Shown here in pieces: positions 57,942-64,000 of a stretch of DNA of 64,000 nucleotides. The number at the start of each line of letters is the position of its first letter. Within the stretch, counting starts at the first letter, position 1. Location of the stretch: NCBI RefSeq assembly GCF_000226215.1, contig NZ_AGFF01000024.1:62001-126000 (forward strand). The letters run 5' to 3'. The notes under the pieces were generated by a model. It searched no databases and had not been told where the DNA came from. It saw only the letters and a list, made by a program, of their open reading frames with translations. This DNA comes from Dietzia alimentaria 72. Its GTDB lineage: Bacteria; Actinomycetota; Actinomycetes; Mycobacteriales; Mycobacteriaceae. The translations under genes and the position numbers were made by a program.

Positions 57942-59561
57942 ATGACAGCCCGATTCCTCCGCGCGCGAGACGAGAAAGGCACCGCCCTGTCCACCACAGA
58001 TGTGACCACCAGTGAAGTAGACGGCATGGCCACGACGACTGCCGTCGTCGACGCCCCGTCCTCCGACTCCTCCCCCAGCTTCGCCGAACTCGGCGTACGT
58101 CCCGAGATCGTCACCGCCCTCGCCGAGCGCGGCATCACCCACACCTTCGCGATCCAGGAGCTCACGCTCCCGCTGGCTCTGGCCGGGTCAGACCTCATTG
58201 GCCAGGCGCGTACCGGCATGGGCAAGACCTACGGCTTCGGCGTCCCCCTGCTGCATCGAATAGCGACCGGCGAAGCTACCCGGTCCCTCGACGGAACCCC
58301 ACGGGCGCTCGTGATCGTCCCCACCCGCGAACTCTGCGTGCAGGTCACCCAGGACCTCAAGATCGCCGCCACCGGCCTCACCGCCTCCACAGAGAACCGC
58401 ACCCGACCGCTGAAGGTCCTGTCGATCTACGGGGGCACCCCTTACGAGCAGCAGGTCGACGCCCTCGAGAAGGGCGTCGACGTGGTGGTGGGAACCCCCG
58501 GACGACTGCTCGACCTGGCAAACCAGTCCAAGCTGGTTCTCGGCAAGGTCGAGGTTCTGGTCCTGGACGAGGCCGACGAGATGCTCGACCTCGGCTTTCT
58601 GCCGGACATCGAGAAGATCCTGCGAATGGTCCCCGAGAAGCGGCAGACGATGCTGTTCTCCGCCACCATGCCGGGGCCGATCATCACCCTGGCCCGCACG
58701 TTCCTCACCAAGCCCACTCATATCCGGGCAGAGGCCGCCGATTCCGGCGCGACCCACGAGAACACCACCCAGTATGTTTACCGGGCCCACTCGATGGACA
58801 AGCCCGAGGTCGTATCCCGCATCCTGCAGGCCGACGGTCGCGGCGCCACGATGATCTTCACGCGGACCAAGCGGACCGCCCAGAAGTTGGCTGATGACCT
58901 GGCCGAGCGCGGCTACAGTGTGGGCGCCATCCACGGCGACCTCGGTCAGGGTGCCAGGGAGAAGTCTCTCAAGGCTTTCCGGACCGGCGAGGTGGACGTT
59001 CTGGTCGCCACCGACGTCGCGGCCCGCGGCATCGACGTGGACGATGTGACCCACGTGATCAACTACCAGTGCCCTGAGGACGAGAAGACCTACGTCCACC
59101 GCATCGGTCGCACCGGCCGCGCTGGCCGCAAAGGCGTGGCTGTGACCCTCGTCGACTGGGACGATCTCCCCCGGTGGGGGCTGATCGACAAGGCCCTCGG
59201 ACTGAACGCCGGAGAGCCCGCCGAGACCTACTCCACTTCTCCACACCTGCGCAGTGACCTCGGAATCCCCGAGAGCGCCGGCGGACGCATCGGCGCCGCT
59301 ACCGGCACCGGATCCGGCCGCCAACCGCAGACCCGCAACTCCCGGGGTTCCGGACAGGATTCGGGCTCGGGCTCGGGCTCGCGACAGCGCCGCCATCGCA
59401 CCCGCAGCGGTAGCGGAGATGGCTCATCGTCGCCCGACACCTCGACGGAACGCGCTTCCACGTCCGGCTCCGACGAGGGCCCCGCCGCGACCGGAGATGC
59501 CCCGGCACGGCGTCGTCGTCGCCGTCGGCCCTCCTCTTCGGATCAGGCTGGTCGAGACTGA
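57942..59561 (+). CDS. rhlE: DEAD-box RNA helicase (RhlE/Rv3211-like)
   Basis: This ATP-dependent RNA helicase has 539 aa. The Q motif is around 46-72. Walker A is ARTGMGKT (89-96), with Met where Ser is usual. The DEAD box is at 209-212 in VLDEADEMLDLGF, SAT at 240-242, and the C-lobe has ARGIDVDD and HRIGRTGRAGRKG. The tail is Gly/Ser/Arg-rich. The start is uncertain. The ATG at 57942 has GAGG 7 nt upstream. GTG 57903 and ATG 58026 are alternatives. Upstream lies a 15-codon leader frame with its own -10 like hexamer. It probably acts in ribosome assembly or RNA decay. Confidence 0.9.
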   Translation: MTARFLRARDEKGTALSTTDVTTSEVDGMATTTAVVDAPSSDSSPSFAELGVRPEIVTALAERGITHTFAIQELTLPLALAGSDLIGQARTGMGKTYGFGVPLLHRIATGEATRSLDGTPRALVIVPTRELCVQVTQDLKIAATGLTASTENRTRPLKVLSIYGGTPYEQQVDALEKGVDVVVGTPGRLLDLANQSKLVLGKVEVLVLDEADEMLDLGFLPDIEKILRMVPEKRQTMLFSATMPGPIITLARTFLTKPTHIRAEAADSGATHENTTQYVYRAHSMDKPEVVSRILQADGRGATMIFTRTKRTAQKLADDLAERGYSVGAIHGDLGQGAREKSLKAFRTGEVDVLVATDVAARGIDVDDVTHVINYQCPEDEKTYVHRIGRTGRAGRKGVAVTLVDWDDLPRWGLIDKALGLNAGEPAETYSTSPHLRSDLGIPESAGGRIGAATGTGSGRQPQTRNSRGSGQDSGSGSGSRQRRHRTRSGSGDGSSSPDTSTERASTSGSDEGPAATGDAPARRRRRRRPSSSDQAGRD

Positions 59562-59590
59562 CGGTCTCGCCTCGTCCCAGGGAAGGGCAC

Positions 59591-60886
59591 GTGCGCACAC
59601 AAACGAGCGGCTCCGGCGGGCGGGCCCGCCGCTTCCTCGGCGGCCCGCCAGAGCGCAGAACCCGACGCGATCTGCTGACCGTCGCAATCATCACCACCGT
59701 GATGGCGGTGGCGGCCGCTGCGGTGCTGCTCTCCGGTAGCGCCGCACGGTCCGATTTTCGGTCCGCCGATGTCGAACAGCCCGTCTACGGCCCGGCAGTC
59801 GAGGTCCCGACCGCGCTGGAACCCCTGTGGTCCCACGAGTCTTCGGGAACCGGTGCTCCGCTGACCACCAAGGGCAACCTCGTCACGGTGGACTCCGACG
59901 GGGCATTCGTGGGCCGCGATGCCGGCTCCGGGGAGCAGCGGTGGTCTTACTCGCATGCCGGTCACCCCTGCGCGGCCACGTTCTACTCCGACGTCCTAGC
60001 GGTCGCGTTCGACGGCGCCTCAGGGTGCAGTGATGTCACCTCGATCGACACCACCACCCAGCAGTACGCCAGCACCCGTCAGAGTGCGTTCCCCGACCAG
60101 ATGCAGCTGACCAGCACGTGGCGGCACGCCCTCGCCTTCAGCCCCGAGCGAATGGAGATCTGGCGTGACGATCTGGTCCGCACGGTCGAGTACGGGGCCG
60201 TACCGGCCCCCCAGGAGGCCGAGATGCAACCGCGCACCGCCTGCGTGCTCGGCACCGCCGACCTCACCGACGAGCGCTTCGCCGTCTCCGAACGGTGCGC
60301 CGACGACGACTCGGCGCGACTGACGCTCTCCAAGACCGTCCCCGAGGACAACAGAAAGCCAGAGGAGATCGCCTCCGCGCCCACCGGCGCCGACGAACTC
60401 TGGATCATCGACGTCCATGACGAGGGCGTGCTGGCACTGGCGGAACGCCGTGGCACCTGGGCCGTGGAGTGGTTCACCGGACCGACAGAGCACACCGTGG
60501 TGATGCCCATCGACGGCGAGCCCGAATTCAAGCCCGAGTCGGCGGCCCTGTCCGGCGACAACGAGCAGTCGCGCTGGTTCGACGGCCGAAGCACCCACGC
60601 TTTCGACAGTAAAACCGGGCGCTACAAGTGGACGATCAACGGGACCAGTGGGCCCGGCCTGTCCGGCGGATGGTCGCCAGACCCCGAAGCACGCGCCGCG
60701 CGCGACTGGGTGATGGTGCCCTACCCCGGGGGCTTCGCCACCGTCGACCCCGACAATGGTCAGGAGATCTCCCGGTTCGACGCCACCTCCGTAGAGGGGG
60801 ACGGCGTGACCGGACTCGCCCAGATCGGCGACATCCTCTACGAGGGCCGAGCGGGCGCTGTTCACGCGTACAAGATCAAGAACTGA
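59591..60886 (+). CDS. Membrane-anchored PQQ-like beta-propeller protein (Rv3212-like)
   Basis: This 431-aa protein has a basic N-terminus, one TM anchor (about 28-50, LLTVAIITTVMAVAAAAVLL) and an exported domain. The repeats (VTVDSDGAFVGRDAGSGEQRW, FATVDPDNGQEISRF) resemble PQQ/WD-like beta-propeller blades. Two Cys pairs (HPC...GC and RTACVLG...ERC) could form disulfides. No enzyme activity is evident. The GTG at 59591 follows GGAAGG. It is 29 bp downstream of the helicase and probably cotranscribed. I recall M. tuberculosis Rv3212 beside rhlE, where it was linked to SigA-dependent or cell-wall roles only loosely. Confidence 0.8.
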   Translation: MRTQTSGSGGRARRFLGGPPERRTRRDLLTVAIITTVMAVAAAAVLLSGSAARSDFRSADVEQPVYGPAVEVPTALEPLWSHESSGTGAPLTTKGNLVTVDSDGAFVGRDAGSGEQRWSYSHAGHPCAATFYSDVLAVAFDGASGCSDVTSIDTTTQQYASTRQSAFPDQMQLTSTWRHALAFSPERMEIWRDDLVRTVEYGAVPAPQEAEMQPRTACVLGTADLTDERFAVSERCADDDSARLTLSKTVPEDNRKPEEIASAPTGADELWIIDVHDEGVLALAERRGTWAVEWFTGPTEHTVVMPIDGEPEFKPESAALSGDNEQSRWFDGRSTHAFDSKTGRYKWTINGTSGPGLSGGWSPDPEARAARDWVMVPYPGGFATVDPDNGQEISRFDATSVEGDGVTGLAQIGDILYEGRAGAVHAYKIKN

Positions 60887-60908
60887 TCCGCCCGCGGGCA
60901 TCACACCG

Positions 60909-61337
60909 CTAGGCCGCGTACCACTCGATCGCCTCGCGACGGAACAGCGAGACCAACGCGAGTAGGCACGCCGCGGCCAGAGCGACGCCAGCGAGGACGC
61001 GGCCGGAGCCGACGGCCGCGTACCAGGCCACGAACAGCAACAGCAGTTCAGCGATGACCACCAGACCGCGCCCCCACCGCTTGCCGCGCAGCAGCCCCAC
61101 ACCGGCAGCGAGGAGACCACCGCCGAGGATTGCGAACCACACCGCCGTCCCGTAGCCACTGATGACCACTGTCTGCTCGTGATGGCCGCCCACGGCACGG
61201 ATAAAAAGCACTACCGCGGCGCCCACTCCGCACAGTCCCTGTATCGAGGAGATCCACCCGGCGATACGCACCGGAGTGGGAATGGCGACCCGGGGATTCG
61301 CTGGCGGTCGATGATCTTCTGGTCGGCTCGCGTTCAC
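60909..61337 (-). CDS. Four-TM integral membrane protein (Rv3217c-like)
   Basis: The 142-aa protein has four hydrophobic helices (GWISSIQGLCGVGAAVVLFIRAV, VWFAILGGGLLAAGVGLL, GRGLVVIAELLLLFVAWYAAV and VLAGVALAAACLLALVSLF) and a short charged N-terminus. No family motif is recognised. It is probably the counterpart of a conserved membrane protein near whiB1 in M. tuberculosis. The GTG at 61337 follows GGAGAG at short spacing. It is convergent with the propeller gene, 22 bp apart, and divergent from whiB1. Confidence 0.7.
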   Translation of the reverse strand: MNASRPEDHRPPANPRVAIPTPVRIAGWISSIQGLCGVGAAVVLFIRAVGGHHEQTVVISGYGTAVWFAILGGGLLAAGVGLLRGKRWGRGLVVIAELLLLFVAWYAAVGSGRVLAGVALAAACLLALVSLFRREAIEWYAA

Positions 61338-61717
61338 CTCTCCAGCCTATGTCGCGGCACCTCGCGGACTCGAACCAGCCGGATGGAGTCCGATCCGTTT
61401 TGTGCGCTATAGCCGCTGCGGTGCGCTTTCTTCCCGATTTGACAAGTGAGGTGACCTTTGCCACATCGGCGCTCAAGAGGGTTGACTTGCCAGCAAATCG
61501 TGGCACGATCGTTTTTAACAGCGCAGACACGAAGTGTTTGCCTTGCCTTAACCGGGAGCCGTTCCCTCGGGAGCGAGTCCGCGGTGCGGGTACCCCAGCA
61601 ACCGCCGAGTCTTCATGATTACGCCCGCCTTTCTCGTAGATCTTACCGTCTGCGCAATTGACGGCTGTCTTTGTGCTGCCCGGCGCACCCGATCACGGTC
61701 TCAACAAAGGAGTTCCC
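61338..61717 (+). other. Intergenic region upstream of whiB1
   Basis: These 380 bp between divergent genes contain the predicted whiB1 promoter (61482-61510), a CRP-like site (61450-61465) and an untranslated leader of about 200 nt. A tRNA-like TTCGAGTCC motif near 61370 does not fold as a tRNA. I see no other gene. Confidence 0.6.
61450..61510 (+). promoter_or_regulatory. whiB1 promoter with CRP-like site
   Basis: GGTGA-N6-CCACA (61450-61465) matches the mycobacterial CRP consensus TGTGA-N6-TCACA at 8 of 10 positions. A -35 TTGACT (61482-61487) and a weak -10 CACGAT or ACGATC (61504-61510) follow. M. tuberculosis whiB1 is known to be controlled by the cAMP receptor protein, so this is likely the corresponding region. 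A leader of about 200 nt precedes the ATG. Confidence 0.55.
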
Positions 61718-61966
61718 ATGGACTGGCGCCATAAGGCCATCTGTCGCGACGAGGATCCCGAGCTGTTCTTCCCCGTCGGCAATTCCGGCCCCGCACTCGC
61801 CCAGATCGCAGAGGCGAAGATCGTCTGCAACCGCTGCCCTGTCACGGCCGAGTGCCTCGCCTGGGCTCTCGAGTCCGGCCAGGATGCCGGTGTGTGGGGC
61901 GGCATGAGCGAGGACGAGCGTCGCGCACTCAAGCGTCGTCGTACCCGCACGCGCACCACTGTCTGA
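61718..61966 (+). CDS. whiB1: WhiB1-type iron-sulfur transcription factor
   Basis: This 82-aa regulator binds a 4Fe-4S cluster through Cys9, Cys37, Cys40 and Cys46 (C-x27-C-x2-C-x5-C). The GVWGG turn (58-62) and the basic C-terminus RRALKRRRTRTRT bind DNA or the SigA factor. WhiB1 of M. tuberculosis is essential and reacts with nitric oxide. The same role is inferred here. The ATG at 61718 follows AAAGGAG at 6 nt. It lies beside the terminator at 61990-62030. Confidence 0.95.
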   Translation: MDWRHKAICRDEDPELFFPVGNSGPALAQIAEAKIVCNRCPVTAECLAWALESGQDAGVWGGMSEDERRALKRRRTRTRTTV

Positions 61967-61989
61967 TATCTGACCCCGGATACACGACC

Positions 61990-62030
61990 GAGGCCGGTCC
62001 ACTCTCCCCCGGCGGGAGTGGACCGGCCTC
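61990..62030. terminator. Terminator between whiB1 and the biotinyl-domain gene
   Basis: A 15-bp perfect stem (61990-62004 with 62016-62030, GAGGCCGGTCCACTC) and an 11-nt loop separate convergent genes. There is no U-tract. Confidence 0.8.
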
Positions 62031-62053
62031 ACTCGTGTCTGGTGTGGATTGCG

Positions 62054-62269
62054 TCAGCTGATGACGGCGATGAGGTCGCCGGCCTGGATCACGTCCCCAG
62101 GGGCCACGGCCACCTCGGTGATGGTGCCCGCGGTCTCGCAGAGCACTGGGATCTCCATTTTCATCGATTCCAGGAGCACGATCGTGTCGCCCTCGGCGAC
62201 CTCGGCGCCGACTGCCGCGACAACTTCCATGACGTTCGCAACCATCTCGGCACGGACCTGTTCAGCCAT
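62054..62269 (-). CDS. Biotinyl/lipoyl-domain protein (TB7.3-like)
   Basis: This 71-aa protein is a free-standing biotin/lipoyl attachment domain with LLESMKMEIPV, in which Lys37 is the predicted biotinylated residue. A paired Gly-Asp turn (APGDVIQAGD) ends the fold. It resembles the biotinylated TB7.3 protein of mycobacteria. It has no enzyme domain, so it needs a partner carboxylase, perhaps acyl-CoA carboxylase. The ATG at 62269 follows GGAGGA 8 nt upstream. It is convergent with whiB1. Confidence 0.9.
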   Translation of the reverse strand: MAEQVRAEMVANVMEVVAAVGAEVAEGDTIVLLESMKMEIPVLCETAGTITEVAVAPGDVIQAGDLIAVIS

Positions 62270-62373
62270 ACGGATGTTCCTCCACTTTCCTTCACGACAG
62301 CCCCCGGACACCTCCAATGCAACCACATGAACACTCTCATGGGAGACTTGTACCTCGACGAAAGGAGGCGACC

Positions 62374-62448
62374 ATGAGCAAGCGTGGCCGCAAGAGGCGG
62401 GATCGCCGCAAGAAGAAGGCAAACCACGGCAAGCGTCCGAACGCCTGA
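62374..62448 (+). CDS. Ribosomal protein bL37 (24 aa)
   Basis: The 24 codons encode MSKRGRKRRDRR followed by KKKANHGKRPNA, matching the tiny 50S protein bL37 described in mycobacterial ribosomes. AAAGGAGG 5 nt before the ATG is a perfect ribosome site. The gene ends at a 24-bp stem terminator. It is single and divergent from the biotinyl-domain gene. It is easily missed because of its length. Confidence 0.88.
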   Translation: MSKRGRKRRDRRKKKANHGKRPNA

Positions 62449-62465
62449 GTTCGGACCTGCCCACC

Positions 62466-62518
62466 GGAAACGGCGTAGGGGCGGGCACCTGACCGGTGCC
62501 CGCCCCTACGCCGTTTCC
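62466..62518. terminator. Terminator with 24-bp perfect stem
   Basis: Arms 62466-62489 and 62495-62518 are exact reverse complements around TGACC. The site lies between convergent bL37 and the anti-sigma gene. Confidence 0.9.
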
Positions 62519-62541
62519 AACCCCCGGTGGGGGCACACGTG

Positions 62542-62868
62542 TCAGTGGACGTCGCGTCGCTCGACCGTGGTCCGCTGATGCACAACGGTCGTGCCATCGA
62601 CGTCCGTCGTGGTGACCGTGGTCCGACGGATCTCGACCATCAGCCGCTCGCGAAGGCCCGACGGGGCCTTCTCGCAACACGAGCTGGAAAGCTTGGCCTT
62701 GAGCCGCCGCTCCGACAGGAAGAGTTCGCGGCAGTCCGGGCACCCAGCGAGGTGGTGCTCGAGCCGCGAACGGCAGGCGTCGTCGCACTCCAGGTCAACG
62801 AGGAGCGACAGGTCACGCTTAGCCGCCTGACAGTCGATCTCGTGGAGGCGTGGATCGTGTTCCCTCAC
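62542..62868 (-). CDS. rshA: Zinc-associated anti-sigma factor RshA/RsrA
   Basis: RshA holds SigH inactive until thiol oxidation. The 108-aa protein has the ZAS motif H39-x3-C43-x2-C46 (HHLAGCPDC), plus Cys13 and Cys32, and a late CC pair. Oxidation of the two motif Cys to a disulfide should release zinc and the sigma factor. The GTG start at 62868 overlaps the SigH stop by four bases (GTGA). It forms the sigH-rshA operon. Confidence 0.93.
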   Translation of the reverse strand: MREHDPRLHEIDCQAAKRDLSLLVDLECDDACRSRLEHHLAGCPDCRELFLSERRLKAKLSSSCCEKAPSGLRERLMVEIRRTTVTTTDVDGTTVVHQRTTVERRDVH

Positions 62869-63542
62869 TTCGATCCCTCCTGACGGTCCCGGCCGTAACC
62901 GCGCTCGGTGGCCACATCACGGAGCAGCTCGCGCAGTTGCTTACGGCCGCGGTGTAGCCGCGACATCACGGTCCCCAGCGGGGTATCCATGATCTCGGCG
63001 ATCTCCTTGTACGGGAGATCCTGGACGTCGGCGTAGTACACCGCCATCCGGAACTCCTCCGGCAACTGTGCGAGTGCCGAACGGATCTCGTCGTCCGGCA
63101 GCAGTTCCATCGCCTCGACCTCAGCCGAGCGCAGGCCCGTGGACGTGTGCTCGGCAGCAGCGGCCAGCTGCCAGTCCATGATCTCGTCGGTCGGGTACTG
63201 CGCAGGCTGCCGCTGCCGCTTCCGATAATGGTTGATGTAGGCGTTCGTGAGGATCCGGTGTATCCAGGCCCGGAAATTGGTGCCCGGCTTGAACGAATGG
63301 AAGCCGGCGTACGCCTTGGCGTAGGCCTCTTGGACCAGGTCTTCCGCGTCCGCCGGATTCCGTGTCATCCGTAGCGCGGCACCGTACAACTGGTCGAGGA
63401 GTGGCATAGCCAGCTCCTCGAACTGCTCGGCGCGCTGGTCAGCCTCGCCGGACTGCAACTCGGTCGGCAACCGGAACTCCTCACCTGTCGATGTCCCGAA
63501 GTCTAACCGCATGCCGGGTGCGTCAAGGACCGCGGTCCGCAT
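62865..63542 (-). CDS. sigH: ECF sigma factor SigH (SigR-type)
   Basis: SigH directs the thiol-oxidative and heat-stress regulon. The 225-aa ECF factor has region 2 with [19 protein letters not shown] and [20 protein letters not shown], and region 4 with [44 protein letters not shown]. The ATG at 63542 is preferred over the GTG just upstream because of AAAGGAG spacing. Its own promoter at 63593-63618 is a perfect match to the SigH consensus. The rshA gene overlaps its end. Confidence 0.95.
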   Translation of the reverse strand: MRTAVLDAPGMRLDFGTSTGEEFRLPTELQSGEADQRAEQFEELAMPLLDQLYGAALRMTRNPADAEDLVQEAYAKAYAGFHSFKPGTNFRAWIHRILTNAYINHYRKRQRQPAQYPTDEIMDWQLAAAAEHTSTGLRSAEVEAMELLPDDEIRSALAQLPEEFRMAVYYADVQDLPYKEIAEIMDTPLGTVMSRLHRGRKQLRELLRDVATERGYGRDRQEGSK

Positions 63543-63592
63543 CACACGCTCCTTTCGGTCCCGGGCTCCGCCCCGGGATCTCGTTCATAGAC

Positions 63593-63618
63593 AACGCATC
63601 CCCTACGCGCGGTATTCC
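63593..63618 (-). promoter_or_regulatory. SigH-dependent autoregulatory promoter
   Basis: On the minus strand GGAAT (63614-63618) and GTT (63593-63595) lie 18 nt apart, an exact SigH/SigR consensus. The site is about 50 bp upstream of sigH, so SigH should activate its own gene and rshA. Confidence 0.85.
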
Positions 63619-63646
63619 GTCGCCCCGTCGAACTAAGCTCGACCCT

Positions 63647-64000
63647 GTGGCTAATCACAAACGCGCCCGAGCCGGCAAAGGTGGTCGTGGCGCCGCCGCG
63701 ACCCCCGCTATAGCCGCACTAGGGGCAGCCGGGATCGAGCACACGGTGCACACCTACAACGCCTCGGGTCGCGATTTCGGAGACGAGGCGGCACGGATCA
63801 TGGGTGAGCGTCTGGGCGTGGACGCCGCCCGCGTCTTCAAGACACTGGTCCTGGCTACCGCCCGACCGCCGGCCGGGTCGAGGGCGGATTTGGCGGTAGC
63901 AGTCCTTCCCGTCACGTCGACCCTGGATCTCAAGGCCGCAGCCGCCGCACTCGACTGCGGCAAAGTCACGCTCGCCCCGGTGGACGTGGCTGAGAAAACC
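63647..64000 (+). CDS. ybaK: YbaK/ProX-type aminoacyl-tRNA deacylase (Cys-tRNA(Pro) deacylase), 3' end outside window
   Basis: The frame is open from the GTG at 63647 to the end of the window (118 codons). It encodes ANHKRARAGKGGRGAAATPA and then the YbaK fold: LGAAGIEHTVHTYNA, DEAARIMGERLGVDAARVFKTLVL and AVAVLPVTSTLDLKAAAAAL. YbaK removes misacylated Cys from tRNA-Pro. The Lys in FKTLV is the conserved catalytic residue. There is no ribosome site, and TAAGCT (63634-63639) ends 7 nt before the start, which suggests a leaderless mRNA. It is divergent from sigH. Confidence 0.85.
   Translation, partial: MANHKRARAGKGGRGAAATPAIAALGAAGIEHTVHTYNASGRDFGDEAARIMGERLGVDAARVFKTLVLATARPPAGSRADLAVAVLPVTSTLDLKAAAAALDCGKVTLAPVDVAEKT

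Noticed and set aside
61350-61400. tRNA-like motif TTCGAGTCC on the minus strand near whiB1
   Set aside because: The flanking bases do not pair as a T-arm, and no acceptor or D-arm is present.

Overview
The window is 64 kb of high-GC, densely packed chromosome from an actinobacterium of the order Mycobacteriales (the Corynebacterium-Gordonia-Dietzia-Mycobacterium group). Lineage markers are the SigH/anti-sigma pair with a perfect autoregulatory promoter, WhiB1, mycoredoxin, the AdnAB helicase-nuclease, UvrD2 with its tetracysteine motif, DUF3107, DUF3152, the small ribosomal protein bL37, and a tmRNA tag ending in YALAA. From memory, gene order follows Mycobacterium tuberculosis in blocks: serB-ctaD-fecB; smpB-ftsX-ftsE-(Pro-rich)-mscS-prfB; hisN-fadE24-fadE23; and a long block equivalent to Rv3193c-Rv3223c. 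The genus cannot be fixed from sequence reading alone. Dietzia or Gordonia would fit.

Layout. 1-4.6 kb: end of a DUF2752 gene, DinG helicase, a PTH2-family peptidyl-tRNA hydrolase and SerB. 4.6-7.9 kb: cytochrome oxidase subunit I and a divergent FecB-like lipoprotein. 7.9-12.1 kb: class Ib ribonucleotide reductase operon nrdHIEF with a clear promoter and two NrdR-type boxes. 12.5-15.8 kb: cysteine-free ribosomal protein bL36, NadE, a frameshifted beta-lactamase-family gene, tRNA-Ala and tmRNA. 15.8-24.1 kb: EamA transporter, smpB, ftsX, ftsE, a fadD gene broken by a stop codon, a Pro/Gln-rich membrane protein, an MscS channel, prfB and hisN. 24.1-31.1 kb: lipid-oxidation genes (two adjacent acyl-CoA dehydrogenases, then a third one facing a TetR regulator across a large inverted repeat), a secreted serine protease and a flavin monooxygenase.

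31.4-40.8 kb: two identical initiator tRNAs with covarying terminators, then a set of conserved genes of poorly known function: UPF0182 membrane protein, PDZ-Lon protease, DUF2342 zinc metalloprotease, YgjP-type metallopeptidase, a lone thiazole/oxazole-RiPP-type leader-binding protein and an ABC1 kinase. 40.8-52.2 kb: UvrD2, mycoredoxin, NudC, a K+ channel and AdnB/AdnA. 52.2-57.7 kb: MFS transporter, phosphotransferase-like protein, MoeZ, DUF3152, TetR and DUF3107. 57.9-64 kb: RhlE helicase, an anchored beta-propeller protein, WhiB1, a biotinyl-domain protein, bL37, the anti-sigma factor, SigH and the start of a YbaK-type deacylase.

The genes group into DNA repair and precursor supply (DinG, UvrD2, AdnAB, NrdHIEF), ribosome function and rescue (tmRNA, SmpB, PrfB, PTH2, bL36, bL37, initiator tRNAs), redox stress (SigH/RshA, WhiB1, mycoredoxin, NudC, MoeZ) and lipid oxidation. 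I see no prophage, insertion sequence, integron or CRISPR array. The most open-ended part is the protease/leader-binding/kinase block at 35-41 kb. The clearest decay is in the beta-lactamase-family and fadD genes.
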